Positions 8,843 to 17,693 are shown, counted from the stretch's first letter. The stretch is DNA of 64,000 bases from Streptomyces fumigatiscleroticus (GCF_014647975.1 NZ_BMQF01000003.1:310001-374000); one strand, 5' to 3'. The notes: generated by a model not told the origin, from the sequence alone. Numbers and translations are program-made.

Positions 8843-9308
8843 CGTACAGGTCCGCGGAGTTCTCCCCGCGCCACAGCACCTTGCCGTTCCGGCGCTCCCA
8901 CAGGGCGGCCGGCGCGGCCTCGCCCAGCCAGTCCGTCACCAGCCAGGCGGGAAACAGCCAGCACCACCACGGCCACCACAGCAGGGCCGGCGCCAGGAGC
9001 AGCAGCAGAAAGAAGAAGGACAGCTCCGGCACGACCGGGTGCCGCGCCAGGGAGTCGCCGGTGACCGTGTTCTCGTCGGGCAGCGGGGGCGCGGCGTCGA
9101 ACTGCCGCACCTTCCAGGACTGCCGTACGGGAACCAGCAGCCGCAGCAGTCGCAGGACCTGGAAGGCGACGACGACGGCGGCGACCGCACCGGCTTCCTC
9201 GGGGACCGGCGGCAGCCCGCGGACCGCCGCCGTCACCGCCGTACTGACGGCGGCGACGGCCGACAACGTGGACGTCGACCGCAGCTCCCGGTACACATAC
9301 CGTTCCAA
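8790..9308 (-). CDS. Membrane protein of unknown function, 172 residues
   Basis: Two hydrophobic zones are evident: about residues 15-60 (Ala/Val-rich, probably one or two helices) and a very hydrophobic Leu/Trp-rich stretch at about 93-130 (LLLLLLAPALLWWPWWCW). No catalytic motif is visible. It is convergent with the small gene after tsaD and lies 27 bp upstream of the end of the beta-glucosidase gene. The Trp cluster suggests packing at the membrane surface. I do not recognise the family. Confidence 0.6.
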   Translation of the reverse strand: MERYVYRELRSTSTLSAVAAVSTAVTAAVRGLPPVPEEAGAVAAVVVAFQVLRLLRLLVPVRQSWKVRQFDAAPPLPDENTVTGDSLARHPVVPELSFFFLLLLLAPALLWWPWWCWLFPAWLVTDWLGEAAPAALWERRNGKVLWRGENSADLYVSPRSSPTRTATGAPPA

Positions 9309-9335
9309 CGCACCCCCCGTGACGAGCGCGGAGGA

Positions 9336-11837
9336 TCAGGACACCGGGCCGACCTCCACCTCGCACCGCAGCCGCCGGCCGGGGCCGAGCTCCCGTACCG
9401 GGCCGGTGAGAGCGAGCCGTGCCGTATGGCGTACATCCGCGCTGGAGGCGGCCAACCGTAGTTCCAGGGCGCCCGGCTCGACCACCCGCCGGCCTGAACG
9501 GTCGGTGAACGATGAGAGATCCGGGTGGAAGCGGAACGTCACCCGCCGTGCCTCGCCCGGGGCCAGCTCCACGCGCTGGTAGCCGATCAGGCGGACGTCC
9601 GGGCGGGTGACGCTCGCCACCGGGTCGTGCAGGTAGAGCTGGACGACCTCCGCGCCCGCGCGCTCGCCCGTGTTGCGGACGGTGAGCGACAGGTCGTAGC
9701 CGTCGTCCGTGCCGATCTCCGTCCTGGTGCCGCCGGCGTCTCCCGCATTGCCCGCGTCTCCCGCGCCGCCCGCGTCTCCCGCATCGCCCGCATCGCCCGC
9801 GCCGCCCGCATCGCCCGCGCCGCCCGCATCGCCCGCGCCGCCCGCATCGCCCGCATCGCCCGCGCCGCCCGCGTCTCCCGCGCCGCCCGCGCCGCCCGCG
9901 TCTCCCGCGCCGCCCGCGCCGCCCGTGAAGTCCTCCCAGGCGAAGGTCGTGTAGGAGCGGCCGTGCCCGAAGGGGTACAGCGGGGTCGGGTCGAGATTGC
10001 TGACCTCGTCCGCCAGGCCCAGCGGGGGCTGGAGGTACGTCCACGGCTGGCCGCCGGGGTCCGCCGGGACGCCGACCGGGAGGCGGCCCGAGGGGGTGAC
10101 ACGGCCCGAGAGCACGCCCGCGACCGCCGCGCCGCCCTCCTCACCGGGGAAGAACGCCTGGACGACGGCGCCCAGCCGTCCGTGCCAGCGGCCGAGCGCG
10201 TACGGCCGTCCGGTCAGCAGCACCAGCACCACCGGCACGCCCGTGGCGACCAGCGCGTCCAGCAGCCGGCCCTGGACGCCGGGGAGCCGCAGGTCCGTCG
10301 CGTCGCAGCCCTCGCCCGAGGTGCCCCGGCCGAACAGGCCCGCCCGGTCGCCCAGCACCGCCACGCACACGTCCGCCTCGGCCGCCCGGTTCACCGCCTC
10401 CGCGATGCCCGAGGTGTCCGGTTCCGAGGTGTCGCAGCCCTCGGCGAAGGTCACCTTGGCGTCGGGGAGCTCGGCGCGCAGCGCTTCCAGCACCGTCGGG
10501 ATGCCGATGCCCGGCTCCACCCCGGGGTGGTGGGGCAGGACATGGGAGGGGAAGGAGTAGCAGCCCAGCATGGCCAGGGGGTCGGCCGCCCGCGGGCCCA
10601 TCACCGCGATCCGCGTGCCGGGGGCCAGGGGGAGCAGGCCGTCGGGGTTGTCCAGCAGGACCACCGACTCCTCGGCCAGCCGGCGGGCCAGCGCACGGTT
10701 CGCGGCGGAGTCCAGGTCGACCGGGCCGTCCGTGCGCTCCGGGGTCCAGTCCTCGTCCAGCAGGCCCAGTTCGCACTTCTGGAGCAGCACGCGGCGGGCC
10801 GCGCGGTCCACCAGGTCCTCGGGGATCTCGCCCGCCCGCACCGCCTGGAGCAGCGGCGTGCCGTAGCACTTCAGCGTCGGCAGCTCCACGTCGATGCCGG
10901 CCGCCAGCGCGGCGTGCGCCGCCTCGGCCGGGCCGCCCGCGACCCGGTGCAGGGTCTGAAGGAAGCCGATGCCGAAGTAGTCGGAGACGACCGTGCCGGT
11001 GAAGCCCCACTCCTCGCGCAGGAGCCGGGTGAGCAGGTCCGGGTCCGCGGAGGCCGGGACGCCGTCCGTCTCGGTGTACGCCGCCATCACCGAGCGCGCG
11101 CCGCCCTCGCGCAGCGCCATCTCGAACGGCACCAGGGTGACATCGGCGAACTCGCGGACGCCCGCCCGCACGGGAGCGAGATTGCGGGCGCCGGCCGAGG
11201 AGGCGTACCCGGCGAAGTGCTTGAGCGTGGCGACGATCCCCGCCGACTCCAGCCCCCGTACATAGGCGGTGCCGACCGTCCCGACCAGGTACGGGTCCTC
11301 GCCGATCGTCTCCTCCACCCGGCCCCAGCGCAGGTCCCGTACGACGTCCAGGACGGGCGCGAGGCCCTGGTGGACGCCGACCGCGCGCAGGTCGCGGCCG
11401 ATGGCGCGGGCCATCTCCTCGACCAGGGCGGGGTCGAAGGCGGCGCCCCAGGCCAGCGGCACCGGGTAGGCCGTGGCCCGCCAGGCGGTGAAGCCGGCCA
11501 GGCACTCCTCGTGGGCGAGGGCGGGGATGCCGAACCGGCCGGCCCCGGTGATGTGCCGTTGCGCGCGGGCCAGCGCCCGGGCGCCCAGCGCGGGGTCGAC
11601 GGGTGCGGTGCCGAAGGGGCGGGTGAGCTGGCCCAGGCCGTGGGTGATCAGCTCGTCCCAGTCGTAGTCGGCGGTCATCTGGTTCTGGAGCGGGGCGACG
11701 CCGTCCCCGTCGGTGGCGGCGCCCACCCAGACGCCGTACAACTGGGCGGTCTTCTCCTCCAGGGTCATCCGGGAGAGGAGGTCGTCGACGCGGGCGGCGG
11801 CGGGCAGGTCGGCATCACGCCAGGGCGCGGTGGTCAT
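9336..11837 (-). CDS. Glycoside hydrolase family 3 beta-glucosidase/xylosidase
   Basis: 833 residues. The ATG at 11837 has AGGAG upstream. An in-frame codon at 11873 gives 12 more residues but overlaps the candidate operator. Order: GH3 N-terminal barrel with nucleophile Asp286 in VVSDYFGIG, GH3 C-terminal domain, then a fibronectin-III-like domain starting TEIGTDDGYDLSLTVRNTG. There is no signal peptide, so it acts inside the cell on imported oligosaccharides. A Gly/Ala/Asp-repeat linker of about 65 residues separates the last two domains. It is divergent from a LacI-type gene, the expected local regulator. Exact sugar specificity is not readable. Confidence 0.9.
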   Translation of the reverse strand: MTTAPWRDADLPAAARVDDLLSRMTLEEKTAQLYGVWVGAATDGDGVAPLQNQMTADYDWDELITHGLGQLTRPFGTAPVDPALGARALARAQRHITGAGRFGIPALAHEECLAGFTAWRATAYPVPLAWGAAFDPALVEEMARAIGRDLRAVGVHQGLAPVLDVVRDLRWGRVEETIGEDPYLVGTVGTAYVRGLESAGIVATLKHFAGYASSAGARNLAPVRAGVREFADVTLVPFEMALREGGARSVMAAYTETDGVPASADPDLLTRLLREEWGFTGTVVSDYFGIGFLQTLHRVAGGPAEAAHAALAAGIDVELPTLKCYGTPLLQAVRAGEIPEDLVDRAARRVLLQKCELGLLDEDWTPERTDGPVDLDSAANRALARRLAEESVVLLDNPDGLLPLAPGTRIAVMGPRAADPLAMLGCYSFPSHVLPHHPGVEPGIGIPTVLEALRAELPDAKVTFAEGCDTSEPDTSGIAEAVNRAAEADVCVAVLGDRAGLFGRGTSGEGCDATDLRLPGVQGRLLDALVATGVPVVLVLLTGRPYALGRWHGRLGAVVQAFFPGEEGGAAVAGVLSGRVTPSGRLPVGVPADPGGQPWTYLQPPLGLADEVSNLDPTPLYPFGHGRSYTTFAWEDFTGGAGGAGDAGGAGGAGDAGGAGDAGDAGGAGDAGGAGDAGGAGDAGDAGDAGGAGDAGNAGDAGGTRTEIGTDDGYDLSLTVRNTGERAGAEVVQLYLHDPVASVTRPDVRLIGYQRVELAPGEARRVTFRFHPDLSSFTDRSGRRVVEPGALELRLAASSADVRHTARLALTGPVRELGPGRRLRCEVEVGPVS
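9724..9926. repeat. In-frame 9-bp-type repeat encoding GGA/GDA linker of the GH3 enzyme
   Basis: On the plus strand this reads as runs of GCCCGCATC and GCCCGCGCC, which on the coding strand give alternating Gly-Asp-Ala and Gly-Gly-Ala triplets at about residues 638-705. It sits exactly at the domain boundary before the fibronectin-like domain. Length is likely to vary between strains by slippage. Confidence 0.85.
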
Positions 11838-11872
11838 GAAACTCCTGTCGGGGTGGACGGACGTCCCTCTCA

Positions 11873-11904
11873 CGAATGTTTCGATTCATGACGCGAATGT
11901 TCCG
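11873..11904. promoter_or_regulatory. Two candidate LacI-family operators, 21 bp apart
   Basis: CGAATGTTTCG (11873-11883) and CGAATGTTCCG (11894-11904) lie between the divergent beta-glucosidase and lacI genes. Each is a near match to CGAAAxTTTCG, the palindrome bound by XylR/BxlR-type LacI proteins of Streptomyces. The 21-bp repeat puts both on the same DNA face. A further GTTCCgGGAAC palindrome overlaps the second. Confidence 0.5.
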
Positions 11905-11963
11905 GGAACCTATGGCCCGCCAAGGGCTTCGTCAAGAGGCGCCGCAGGGATACGATCGCCGCC

Positions 11964-13040
11964 ATGACTTCTCCGGAGCCCGCTGAAACCCGGACGCAAG
12001 GGCGGTCCGCGCAGACCGCGACCCTCGCCGAGATCGCCCGCGAGGCCGGTGTGTCCGCACCGACTGTTTCGAAAGTCCTCAACGGGCGTGCCGATGTGGC
12101 CCCGGCCACCCGCAGCCGGGTGGAGGATCTGCTGCGCGCCTACGGCTACCGGCGCCGCCGGGCCGAGGCGACCCGCTCGCCCCTGCTCGACCTGGTCTTC
12201 CACGAGCTGGAGAGCGCCTGGGCGATGGAGGTCATCCGGGGGGTGGAGAACGTGGCGCGGGACGCCGGCCTGAGCGTCGTGCTCTCCGAGAGCGCGGGCC
12301 GGCTCACCCCCGGCCGGACCTGGGCCGACCAGGTCGCCGCCCGCCGCCCGCACGGCGTGATCCTGGTGCTGTCCGGCCTCGACGAGTCCCAGCGCGCGCT
12401 GCTGACCAGCAGGTCCATCCCGTTCGTGGTGATGGACCCGGCGGGCGACCCGGGGGCCGACGTGCCCTCCATCGGCGCCACCAACTGGCAGGGCGGTCTG
12501 GCGGCCACCCGGCACCTGGTCGAGCTGGGGCACCGGCGCATCGGTGCGATCAGCGGGCCCTCCCGGATGATGTGCAGCCGCGCCCGGATCGACGGCTACC
12601 GGGCCGCGCTGGAGACGGCCGGGCTGCCGGTCGACCCCGACCTGATCCGCACCGGCGACTTCCACCACGAGGCCGGCTACCGGCAGGGCCTGGCGCTGCT
12701 GCGCCGCCCGCGGCGGCCCACCGCCGTCTTCGCCGGCAACGACCTCCAGGCGCTCGGGCTCTACGAGGCCGCGCGGGAGCTGGGGCTGCGCATCCCGGAG
12801 GACCTGAGCGTGGTCGGCTTCGACGACCTGCCGGTGGCCCGCTGGGTGGGGCCGCCGCTGACGACCGTGCGGCAGCCGCTGACGGAGATGGCGGAGGCGG
12901 CGGCCAAGCTGGTCCTCGATCTCGGCCGCGAGGACGGCTCCCTGGCGGCGACCCGGGTGGAGCTGGCCACCAGTCTGGTGGTCCGCAGCAGCACCGCGGC
13001 TCCGCCGCGGGCGGTGAAGGGTGGGGAAGACAGTCGGTAG
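11964..13040 (+). CDS. LacI-family transcriptional regulator
   Basis: 358 residues. The N-terminal helix-turn-helix is ATLAEIAREAGVSAPTVSKV followed by LNGRADVAPATRSRV and the hinge. The periplasmic-binding-protein-like sensor domain follows (SIGATNWQGGLAATRHLVELG, AGNDLQALGLYEAARELG, SVVGFDDLPVARW). It is divergent from the GH3 gene and most likely represses it until a plant-derived sugar binds. A perfect CGAAAGTTTCG lies just after its stop codon. Confidence 0.92.
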   Translation: MTSPEPAETRTQGRSAQTATLAEIAREAGVSAPTVSKVLNGRADVAPATRSRVEDLLRAYGYRRRRAEATRSPLLDLVFHELESAWAMEVIRGVENVARDAGLSVVLSESAGRLTPGRTWADQVAARRPHGVILVLSGLDESQRALLTSRSIPFVVMDPAGDPGADVPSIGATNWQGGLAATRHLVELGHRRIGAISGPSRMMCSRARIDGYRAALETAGLPVDPDLIRTGDFHHEAGYRQGLALLRRPRRPTAVFAGNDLQALGLYEAARELGLRIPEDLSVVGFDDLPVARWVGPPLTTVRQPLTEMAEAAAKLVLDLGREDGSLAATRVELATSLVVRSSTAAPPRAVKGGEDSR

Positions 13041-13046
13041 TGGCCG

Positions 13047-13057
13047 CGAAAGTTTCG
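13047..13057. promoter_or_regulatory. Candidate LacI-type operator CGAAAGTTTCG
   Basis: A perfect 5+1+5 inverted repeat matching the CGAAAxTTTCG palindrome of Streptomyces xylan/cellobiose LacI regulators. It is 7 bp after the lacI stop and about 90 bp before the LCP gene. It could help lacI repression by looping or control the LCP gene. Confidence 0.4.
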
Positions 13058-13144
13058 ACCGTCGCCTCCGGTAGCGTCTTCCGGAACCGTGAGAATTTCC
13101 GAAGAATGCCGGTCTCGCATCCGTGGCCGTAATAATTCGGACTT

Positions 13145-14218
13145 ATGTTCCTGCTCGTGACGGGACACGACGAGAACGGGGACACGGGCAGACGCACGGG
13201 CCGCCGGCCGCGGGCGCTGAAGGCCGCCGGCCTGACCCTGGCGGGTGCGCTGCTGCTGGGCGTCGCCACGGCGGGCTGGGCGTACTGGCACCTGAACGGC
13301 AACATCAAGAGCGTCGACATCAACAGCGCGCTCGGCGACGACCGGCCGGCGCGGGCGGAGGTCACGCCGGCCCCCTCGGCCTCCTCCTCGGCCTCCGCGG
13401 ACCCGCTGCCCACCGGGGCCCTGAACATCCTGGTCCTCGGCTCCGACTCGCGCAGCGGTGAGGAGAACGCCGCACTCGGCGGCGGGGACAGCTCCGGCGC
13501 CCGTTCCGACACGGCGATGGTCGTCCACATCGACGCCGGGCGGAAAAGCGCCACGGTGGTCAGCATCCCGCGCGACACGCTCGTCACCCGCCCGTCCTGC
13601 CCGCTGTCCTCGGGCGGTTCGACGGCGGTGGCGTACAGCGCCATGTTCAACAGCGCCTACGCGGTGGGCGGCCCGGTGTGCGCGGTCAAGACGGTCGAGT
13701 CGATCACGAACGTCCGCATGGACCACTTCATCGAGATCGACTTCTCGGGCTTCGCCGGGCTGGTGGACGCGCTCGGCGGCGTCACCGTCACCACCGACGA
13801 GGACATCGACGACGACCAGAGCCATCTGCACCTCCGGGCCGGCACCCACCACCTCGACGGCACCCAGGCCCTCGCCCTGGCCCGTACCCGGCACGGCGTC
13901 GGCGACGGCAGCGACCTGGGCCGCATAGAGCTCCAGCAGAAGCTGGTGAAGGCGCTGCTGGAGCAGATCTCCGCCACCGACCTGCTGACCGACCCAGCCA
14001 AGCTCTACCGGGTCGCGGACGCGGTCACCGGCAGCCTCACCACCGACACCGGCCTGGACTCGCTGACCGAGCTGATGAGCCTCGGCCGGAGCCTGAAGGG
14101 CCTGTCGGCACACCGGGTGACGACGGTGACGATGCCGGTGGCGCAGGCGCCCTCGGACGCCAACCGGGTGGTGGCGCGGGAGCCCGAGGCCGAGGAGCTG
14201 TGGGCGTCGCTTCGGTGA
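13145..14218 (+). CDS. LytR-CpsA-Psr (LCP) family cell-wall ligase
   Basis: 357 residues with one N-terminal membrane helix (about residues 24-46), a Ser/Ala linker and an extracellular LCP domain. Visible LCP landmarks are LNILVLGSDSR, SDTAMVVHIDAG, VVSIPRDTLV, the lipid-pocket stretch VDALGGVTV, and ALALARTRHG with the conserved arginines. The family transfers undecaprenyl-linked glycopolymers such as teichoic acids to peptidoglycan. ATG at 13145 or GTG at 13157 may be the start; neither has a clear ribosome site. Confidence 0.9.
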   Translation: MFLLVTGHDENGDTGRRTGRRPRALKAAGLTLAGALLLGVATAGWAYWHLNGNIKSVDINSALGDDRPARAEVTPAPSASSSASADPLPTGALNILVLGSDSRSGEENAALGGGDSSGARSDTAMVVHIDAGRKSATVVSIPRDTLVTRPSCPLSSGGSTAVAYSAMFNSAYAVGGPVCAVKTVESITNVRMDHFIEIDFSGFAGLVDALGGVTVTTDEDIDDDQSHLHLRAGTHHLDGTQALALARTRHGVGDGSDLGRIELQQKLVKALLEQISATDLLTDPAKLYRVADAVTGSLTTDTGLDSLTELMSLGRSLKGLSAHRVTTVTMPVAQAPSDANRVVAREPEAEELWASLR

Positions 14219-14234
14219 CGTGGAGCGGTGCCGT

Positions 14235-15404
14235 TCAGCGGGCCGGGTGCCCCAGCAGCATCGCCGGGGCGCCGGCCACCCGGGTCAGGAACACGGTCAC
14301 CGCGCCGGTGCCCTGCGGCTTGGGCAGCGCCTTGCGGCGCAGTTCCTCCGGCTCCACCGCGGAGCCGCGCTTCTTCACGGTGAGCGTCCCGACTCCCCGC
14401 TCCCGCAGCAGCGCCTTCAGCTTCTTGACGTTGAAGGGCAGCACGTCGGTGATCTCGTACGCGGTGGCGTACGGGACCGGCCGCAGCTCGTCCGCCGTCA
14501 CATAGGCGATGGTGGCGTCCAGCAGCCCGCCGCCGACCAGGCCGGCCACCTCGGCGACCAGATGGGCACGGACGACGGCGCCGTCGGGCTCGTACAGATA
14601 ACGGCCGGGCGTGCGGACCGGCGGGTCGGGCAGCCGGCCGGAGAGCAGGGTGCGCGGGCCGGGCAGCAGAGTGGCCCGCACCGCGCCGGGCTCGGTGCCG
14701 AACCACAGCACCGCCTCCTTCACGTCCCCGCCGTCGGAGACCCACTCCGCCTCGGCCTCGGCGGGCACCACCTCGTGCGGGATGCCGGGGGCCACCTTCA
14801 GCGCGGCCCGGGGCGCCGTACGGGCCGCGCCGACCGCCCAGGACAGCGGCGGCGAGTACGCCTCCGGGTCGAAGACCCGGCCGCGCCCCCCGCGCCGGGC
14901 CGGATCCACGAAGACGGCGTCGAAGCCGCTGGTGTCCACCTCGGTGACATCGGCCTCCCGCACCTCGATCAGACCGGCCAGGCCCAGCGCCTCGGCGTTC
15001 GCCCGCGCCACCGCCGCCGTCAGCGGGTCCCGGTCCACGGCGAGGACCCGGATCCCGGCCCGGGCCAGCGCGATCGCGTCCCCGCCGATCCCGCAGCACA
15101 GATCCGCGACGGACGTCACGCCCAGCGCCCGGAACCGCTCCGCCCGGTACGCCGCCACGCTCGCCCGCGTCGACTGCTCGACCCCGTTGGGCGTGAAGAA
15201 CATCCGACCGGCGTCCTCGGCGCCGAACTTCGCCGCGGCCCGCTGCCGCAGCCGCGTCTGGCCCAGGGCCGCCGACACCAGCTCGGCGGGGTGCTCACGC
15301 CGCAGCCGGGTGGCCACCGCCAGCTCCCGCGCGGGCTCGGTGCCGCGCACCTCGTCGAGGAGGGCGCGGCCTTCGGGGGTGAGGAGGGCGTCGAGGTCGT
15401 TCAC
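14235..15404 (-). CDS. Class I SAM-dependent methyltransferase with THUMP-like C-terminus
   Basis: 389 residues. A helical N-terminal region is followed by a Rossmann methyltransferase core: motif I DLCCGIGGDAIAL, VDRD at the end of strand 2, and FVDPARRGGRGR as the motif IV region. The C-terminal 100 residues (YATAYEITDVLPFNVKKLK, VGTLTVKKRG) resemble THUMP-like RNA-binding domains, so an RNA substrate is likely but unproved. It is convergent with the LCP gene, 16 bp away. Confidence 0.8.
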   Translation of the reverse strand: MNDLDALLTPEGRALLDEVRGTEPARELAVATRLRREHPAELVSAALGQTRLRQRAAAKFGAEDAGRMFFTPNGVEQSTRASVAAYRAERFRALGVTSVADLCCGIGGDAIALARAGIRVLAVDRDPLTAAVARANAEALGLAGLIEVREADVTEVDTSGFDAVFVDPARRGGRGRVFDPEAYSPPLSWAVGAARTAPRAALKVAPGIPHEVVPAEAEAEWVSDGGDVKEAVLWFGTEPGAVRATLLPGPRTLLSGRLPDPPVRTPGRYLYEPDGAVVRAHLVAEVAGLVGGGLLDATIAYVTADELRPVPYATAYEITDVLPFNVKKLKALLRERGVGTLTVKKRGSAVEPEELRRKALPKPQGTGAVTVFLTRVAGAPAMLLGHPAR

Positions 15405-15493
15405 CGGCTCATTGTCGGCCAGTCGGCGGATGGCGCGCTCCCGGCGGGGTGTCGGCCCGGGTTCGGGACGCGGTCCTGCGAGGATCCGGCACT

Positions 15494-16426
15494 ATGCGAA
15501 CAGTCGTACAAAAAGATAAAAGTCGGGTGGGAGGGACGGGGGGCCGGACGGTGCGCGGCGGCCTGGCCGTCCTCGCCGTCACCGCCCTGGCCGCAGGCTG
15601 TACGCACAACCCCACCGACGCGCGGCCCGCCACCGTCCGGCGGCCCTTCCTGGCACCCGCGGCCCGCGCGCTCGACGCCTACGCCACCCGGCTGCGCGCG
15701 GCCCACACCGCCCGGGTCGCCGCCGCGAAACGCTGGCACCTGAAGCAGGTCCCGCTGACCGCTCCGCCGCCCCCGGCGAAGAAACCGAGGATCACCACGC
15801 GCGAGGGCTTTGAGGTCGACGGCCACGAGGAGCTCGGCCTGCCGCCGGTCTTCACCACGGTCCCCACCAAGGAGAAGATCGTCTTCCTCACCGTCGACGA
15901 CGGCGCCGAGAAGGACCCGGCGTTCCTGCGCATGATGCGCGAGCTGAAGGTCCCGTACACCGCCTTCCTCACCGGCTTCCTGATCAAGGAGGACTACGGC
16001 TACTTCAAGAAGATGCAGGCCGACGGGGTCACCCTCAACAACCACACCCTCCACCACCCCTATCTGCCGGGCCTGTCCCGCGCCGGCCAGAAGCGCGAGA
16101 TCTGCGGCATGCAGAAGATCCTCGCCCGGCACTACGACAAGCGGCCCACCCTCTTCCGCCCGCCCTACGGCAGCTACGACGAGGACACCCTGCGCGTCGC
16201 CAAGTCCTGCGGCATCGCCTACGCCCCGCTCTGGGCCGAGGAGGTCTTCGCCGACCACTGGGAGTACCGCGAACGGGACCGGGACCTGCACCCCGGCGAC
16301 ATCGTCCTCAGCCACTTCCGGGGCCGGCGCCACTGGAACGGCACGATGTGCGACATGGTCCGCCGGTTCCTCGACAAGGTCACGGCCGAGGGATACGCGG
16401 TGGCACGGCTGGAGGACTACCTGTGA
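15494..16426 (+). CDS. Polysaccharide deacetylase (NodB) lipoprotein
   Basis: 310 residues. The signal sequence ends in the lipobox LAAGC, so it is anchored outside the membrane. The NodB domain shows LTVDDGAEKDP (the paired Asp), NHTLHHPYL (metal-binding His-x-x-x-His) and RPPYGSYDE. The expected reaction is removal of acetyl groups from N-acetylated sugars of the wall or its polymers. The start is the ATG after an A-rich-poor leader; no strong ribosome site is seen. The stop overlaps the next deacetylase gene. Confidence 0.85.
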   Translation: MRTVVQKDKSRVGGTGGRTVRGGLAVLAVTALAAGCTHNPTDARPATVRRPFLAPAARALDAYATRLRAAHTARVAAAKRWHLKQVPLTAPPPPAKKPRITTREGFEVDGHEELGLPPVFTTVPTKEKIVFLTVDDGAEKDPAFLRMMRELKVPYTAFLTGFLIKEDYGYFKKMQADGVTLNNHTLHHPYLPGLSRAGQKREICGMQKILARHYDKRPTLFRPPYGSYDEDTLRVAKSCGIAYAPLWAEEVFADHWEYRERDRDLHPGDIVLSHFRGRRHWNGTMCDMVRRFLDKVTAEGYAVARLEDYL

Positions 16427-17139
16427 GCCCCCGTCGCTGGGCGGCGGGGGCGCTGCTGGTTCTCGCCCTCACCGGCTGCGCCGGCGTGCGGGGACCCGAC
16501 GGGACGGCGGCCCGGCGGGCGGGGCACGGACCGGCACGGGGCCCGGACACGGACCTTCCGCCGGTCGTCGACCACGTCCCGACCCGCGACCGGGTCGTCT
16601 TCCTGACCTACGACGACGGCGCCGAGCGCGAACCCCGGTTCGTCGCGCTCGTCCGCGAACGGCGGCTCCCGGTCGGCATGTTCCTCACCGACAGCGTCAT
16701 CGGCCCGGCCTACGGCCGTCTCGCACGGCTGCGCTCGGTCGGCGCCGGTCTCCAGAACCACACCCTCGACCACTCCTCCCTGCGCGGCCTGCCCTACGCC
16801 GGCCAGCGCGCCGAGATCTGCGGCCAGCAGAACAAGCTCCGTGCCCGCTTCGGAGTCAGCCCCCGTCTCCTGCGCCCGCCCTACGGCACGTACGACACCA
16901 CGACCCTGCGCGCCGCCGCCGACTGCGGCATCGACGCGGTCGTCCTGTGGCGGGCGGCGCTGAACGGCGACGGCGGTCTGACGTACACCCGCGGGGAACA
17001 CCGCCTGCGCCCCGGCGACATCGTGGCCGTCGACCCGGACGGGACGACGGGCCCGTCACTGAGGGAGCGCACCGCGAGGCTGCTGAGGGAGATCGAGAAC
17101 CGGGGACTGAGGGTCGCCCGGCTGGACGACTACCTCTGA
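16423..17139 (+). CDS. Second polysaccharide deacetylase lipoprotein
   Basis: 238 residues. GTG start overlaps the upstream stop (GTGA). A short signal ends in LTGC, a lipobox. NodB motifs are complete: LTYDDGAEREP, NHTLDHSSL, RPPYGTYDT. It is clearly a paralogue of the preceding gene, probably a tandem duplication that lost the linker region, and the pair should be made together. Substrate unknown. Confidence 0.85.
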   Translation: MSPRRWAAGALLVLALTGCAGVRGPDGTAARRAGHGPARGPDTDLPPVVDHVPTRDRVVFLTYDDGAEREPRFVALVRERRLPVGMFLTDSVIGPAYGRLARLRSVGAGLQNHTLDHSSLRGLPYAGQRAEICGQQNKLRARFGVSPRLLRPPYGTYDTTTLRAAADCGIDAVVLWRAALNGDGGLTYTRGEHRLRPGDIVAVDPDGTTGPSLRERTARLLREIENRGLRVARLDDYL

Positions 17140-17289
17140 CGCCGTCCGGCTCCATCCGGCCTGTCGGGCGTTCGGGGCGAGTCCGGTCGGCTTCTTACGG
17201 CCCGTCGGGCGTTCGGGGGCGAGTCCGGCCGGCTTTGTCCGGCCCGTCGGGCGCTTGGGGACGACGAGTCCGGTCGGCTTCATCCAGCC

Positions 17290-17408
17290 CGTCCGGCGCT
17301 TGGGGACGAGCCCGTCCGGCGCTTGGGGACGAGGCCGTCCGGCGCTTGGGGACGAGCCCGTCCGGCGCTTGGGGACGAGCCCGTCCGGCGCTTGGGGACG
17401 AGGCCGTC
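17290..17408. repeat. Five tandem 23-bp repeats
   Basis: Unit CCCGTCCGGCGCTTGGGGACGAG (with C/G variation at the first base), preceded by three degenerate units of about 47 bp from 17150. Because 23 is not a multiple of three, every frame cycles, which argues strongly against coding. The 554-bp gap before groES holds this repeat, then the CIRCE/promoter region. Confidence 0.85.
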
Positions 17409-17520
17409 CGGGCCGAAGCGGGGCCCCGGGGGCGGCAGCCCCGGCGAGGCCGGCGCCCACGCCAGGGAGCGCCGCACAAACGCACGTTCACCAGGTCACC
17501 CGCGCCGCGCCGCACGGCAA

Positions 17521-17547
17521 TTGGCACTCCGCTTGACCGAGTGCTAA
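17521..17547. promoter_or_regulatory. CIRCE element 1 (HrcA operator)
   Basis: TTGGCACTC-N9-GAGTGCTAA, one mismatch from the CIRCE consensus TTAGCACTC-N9-GAGTGCTAA. The -35 candidate TTGACC lies in its spacer. Confidence 0.95.
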
Positions 17548-17560
17548 TCGCGGTCATAGT
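17533..17560 (+). promoter_or_regulatory. Candidate groES promoter
   Basis: TTGACC (17533-17538), 16 bp, CATAGT (17555-17560). It lies between and within the two CIRCE operators, so HrcA binding would cover the -35 region and the transcription start. Confidence 0.6.
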
Positions 17561-17567
17561 CTCGGCT

Positions 17568-17594
17568 CTGGCACTCCCCCCGGGAGAGTGCCAA
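17568..17594. promoter_or_regulatory. CIRCE element 2 (HrcA operator)
   Basis: CTGGCACTC-N9-GAGTGCCAA. The arms are fully complementary over GGCACTC/GAGTGCC. It overlaps the predicted transcription start of groES, giving double HrcA control. Confidence 0.92.
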
Positions 17595-17693
17595 CAAAGC
17601 GACGGGCAGGTCCGGCACCCGCGACGACGGATCGACCTGGTCGCCACCTCAGACAGTTAACCCCGTGAGATCTCCGAAGGGGGAGGTCGGATC

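Noticed and set aside
15494..16426. Xylanase-type extracellular enzyme linked to the GH3/LacI locus
   Set aside because: NodB motifs fit deacetylase only, and the gene is separated by an LCP and a methyltransferase gene.
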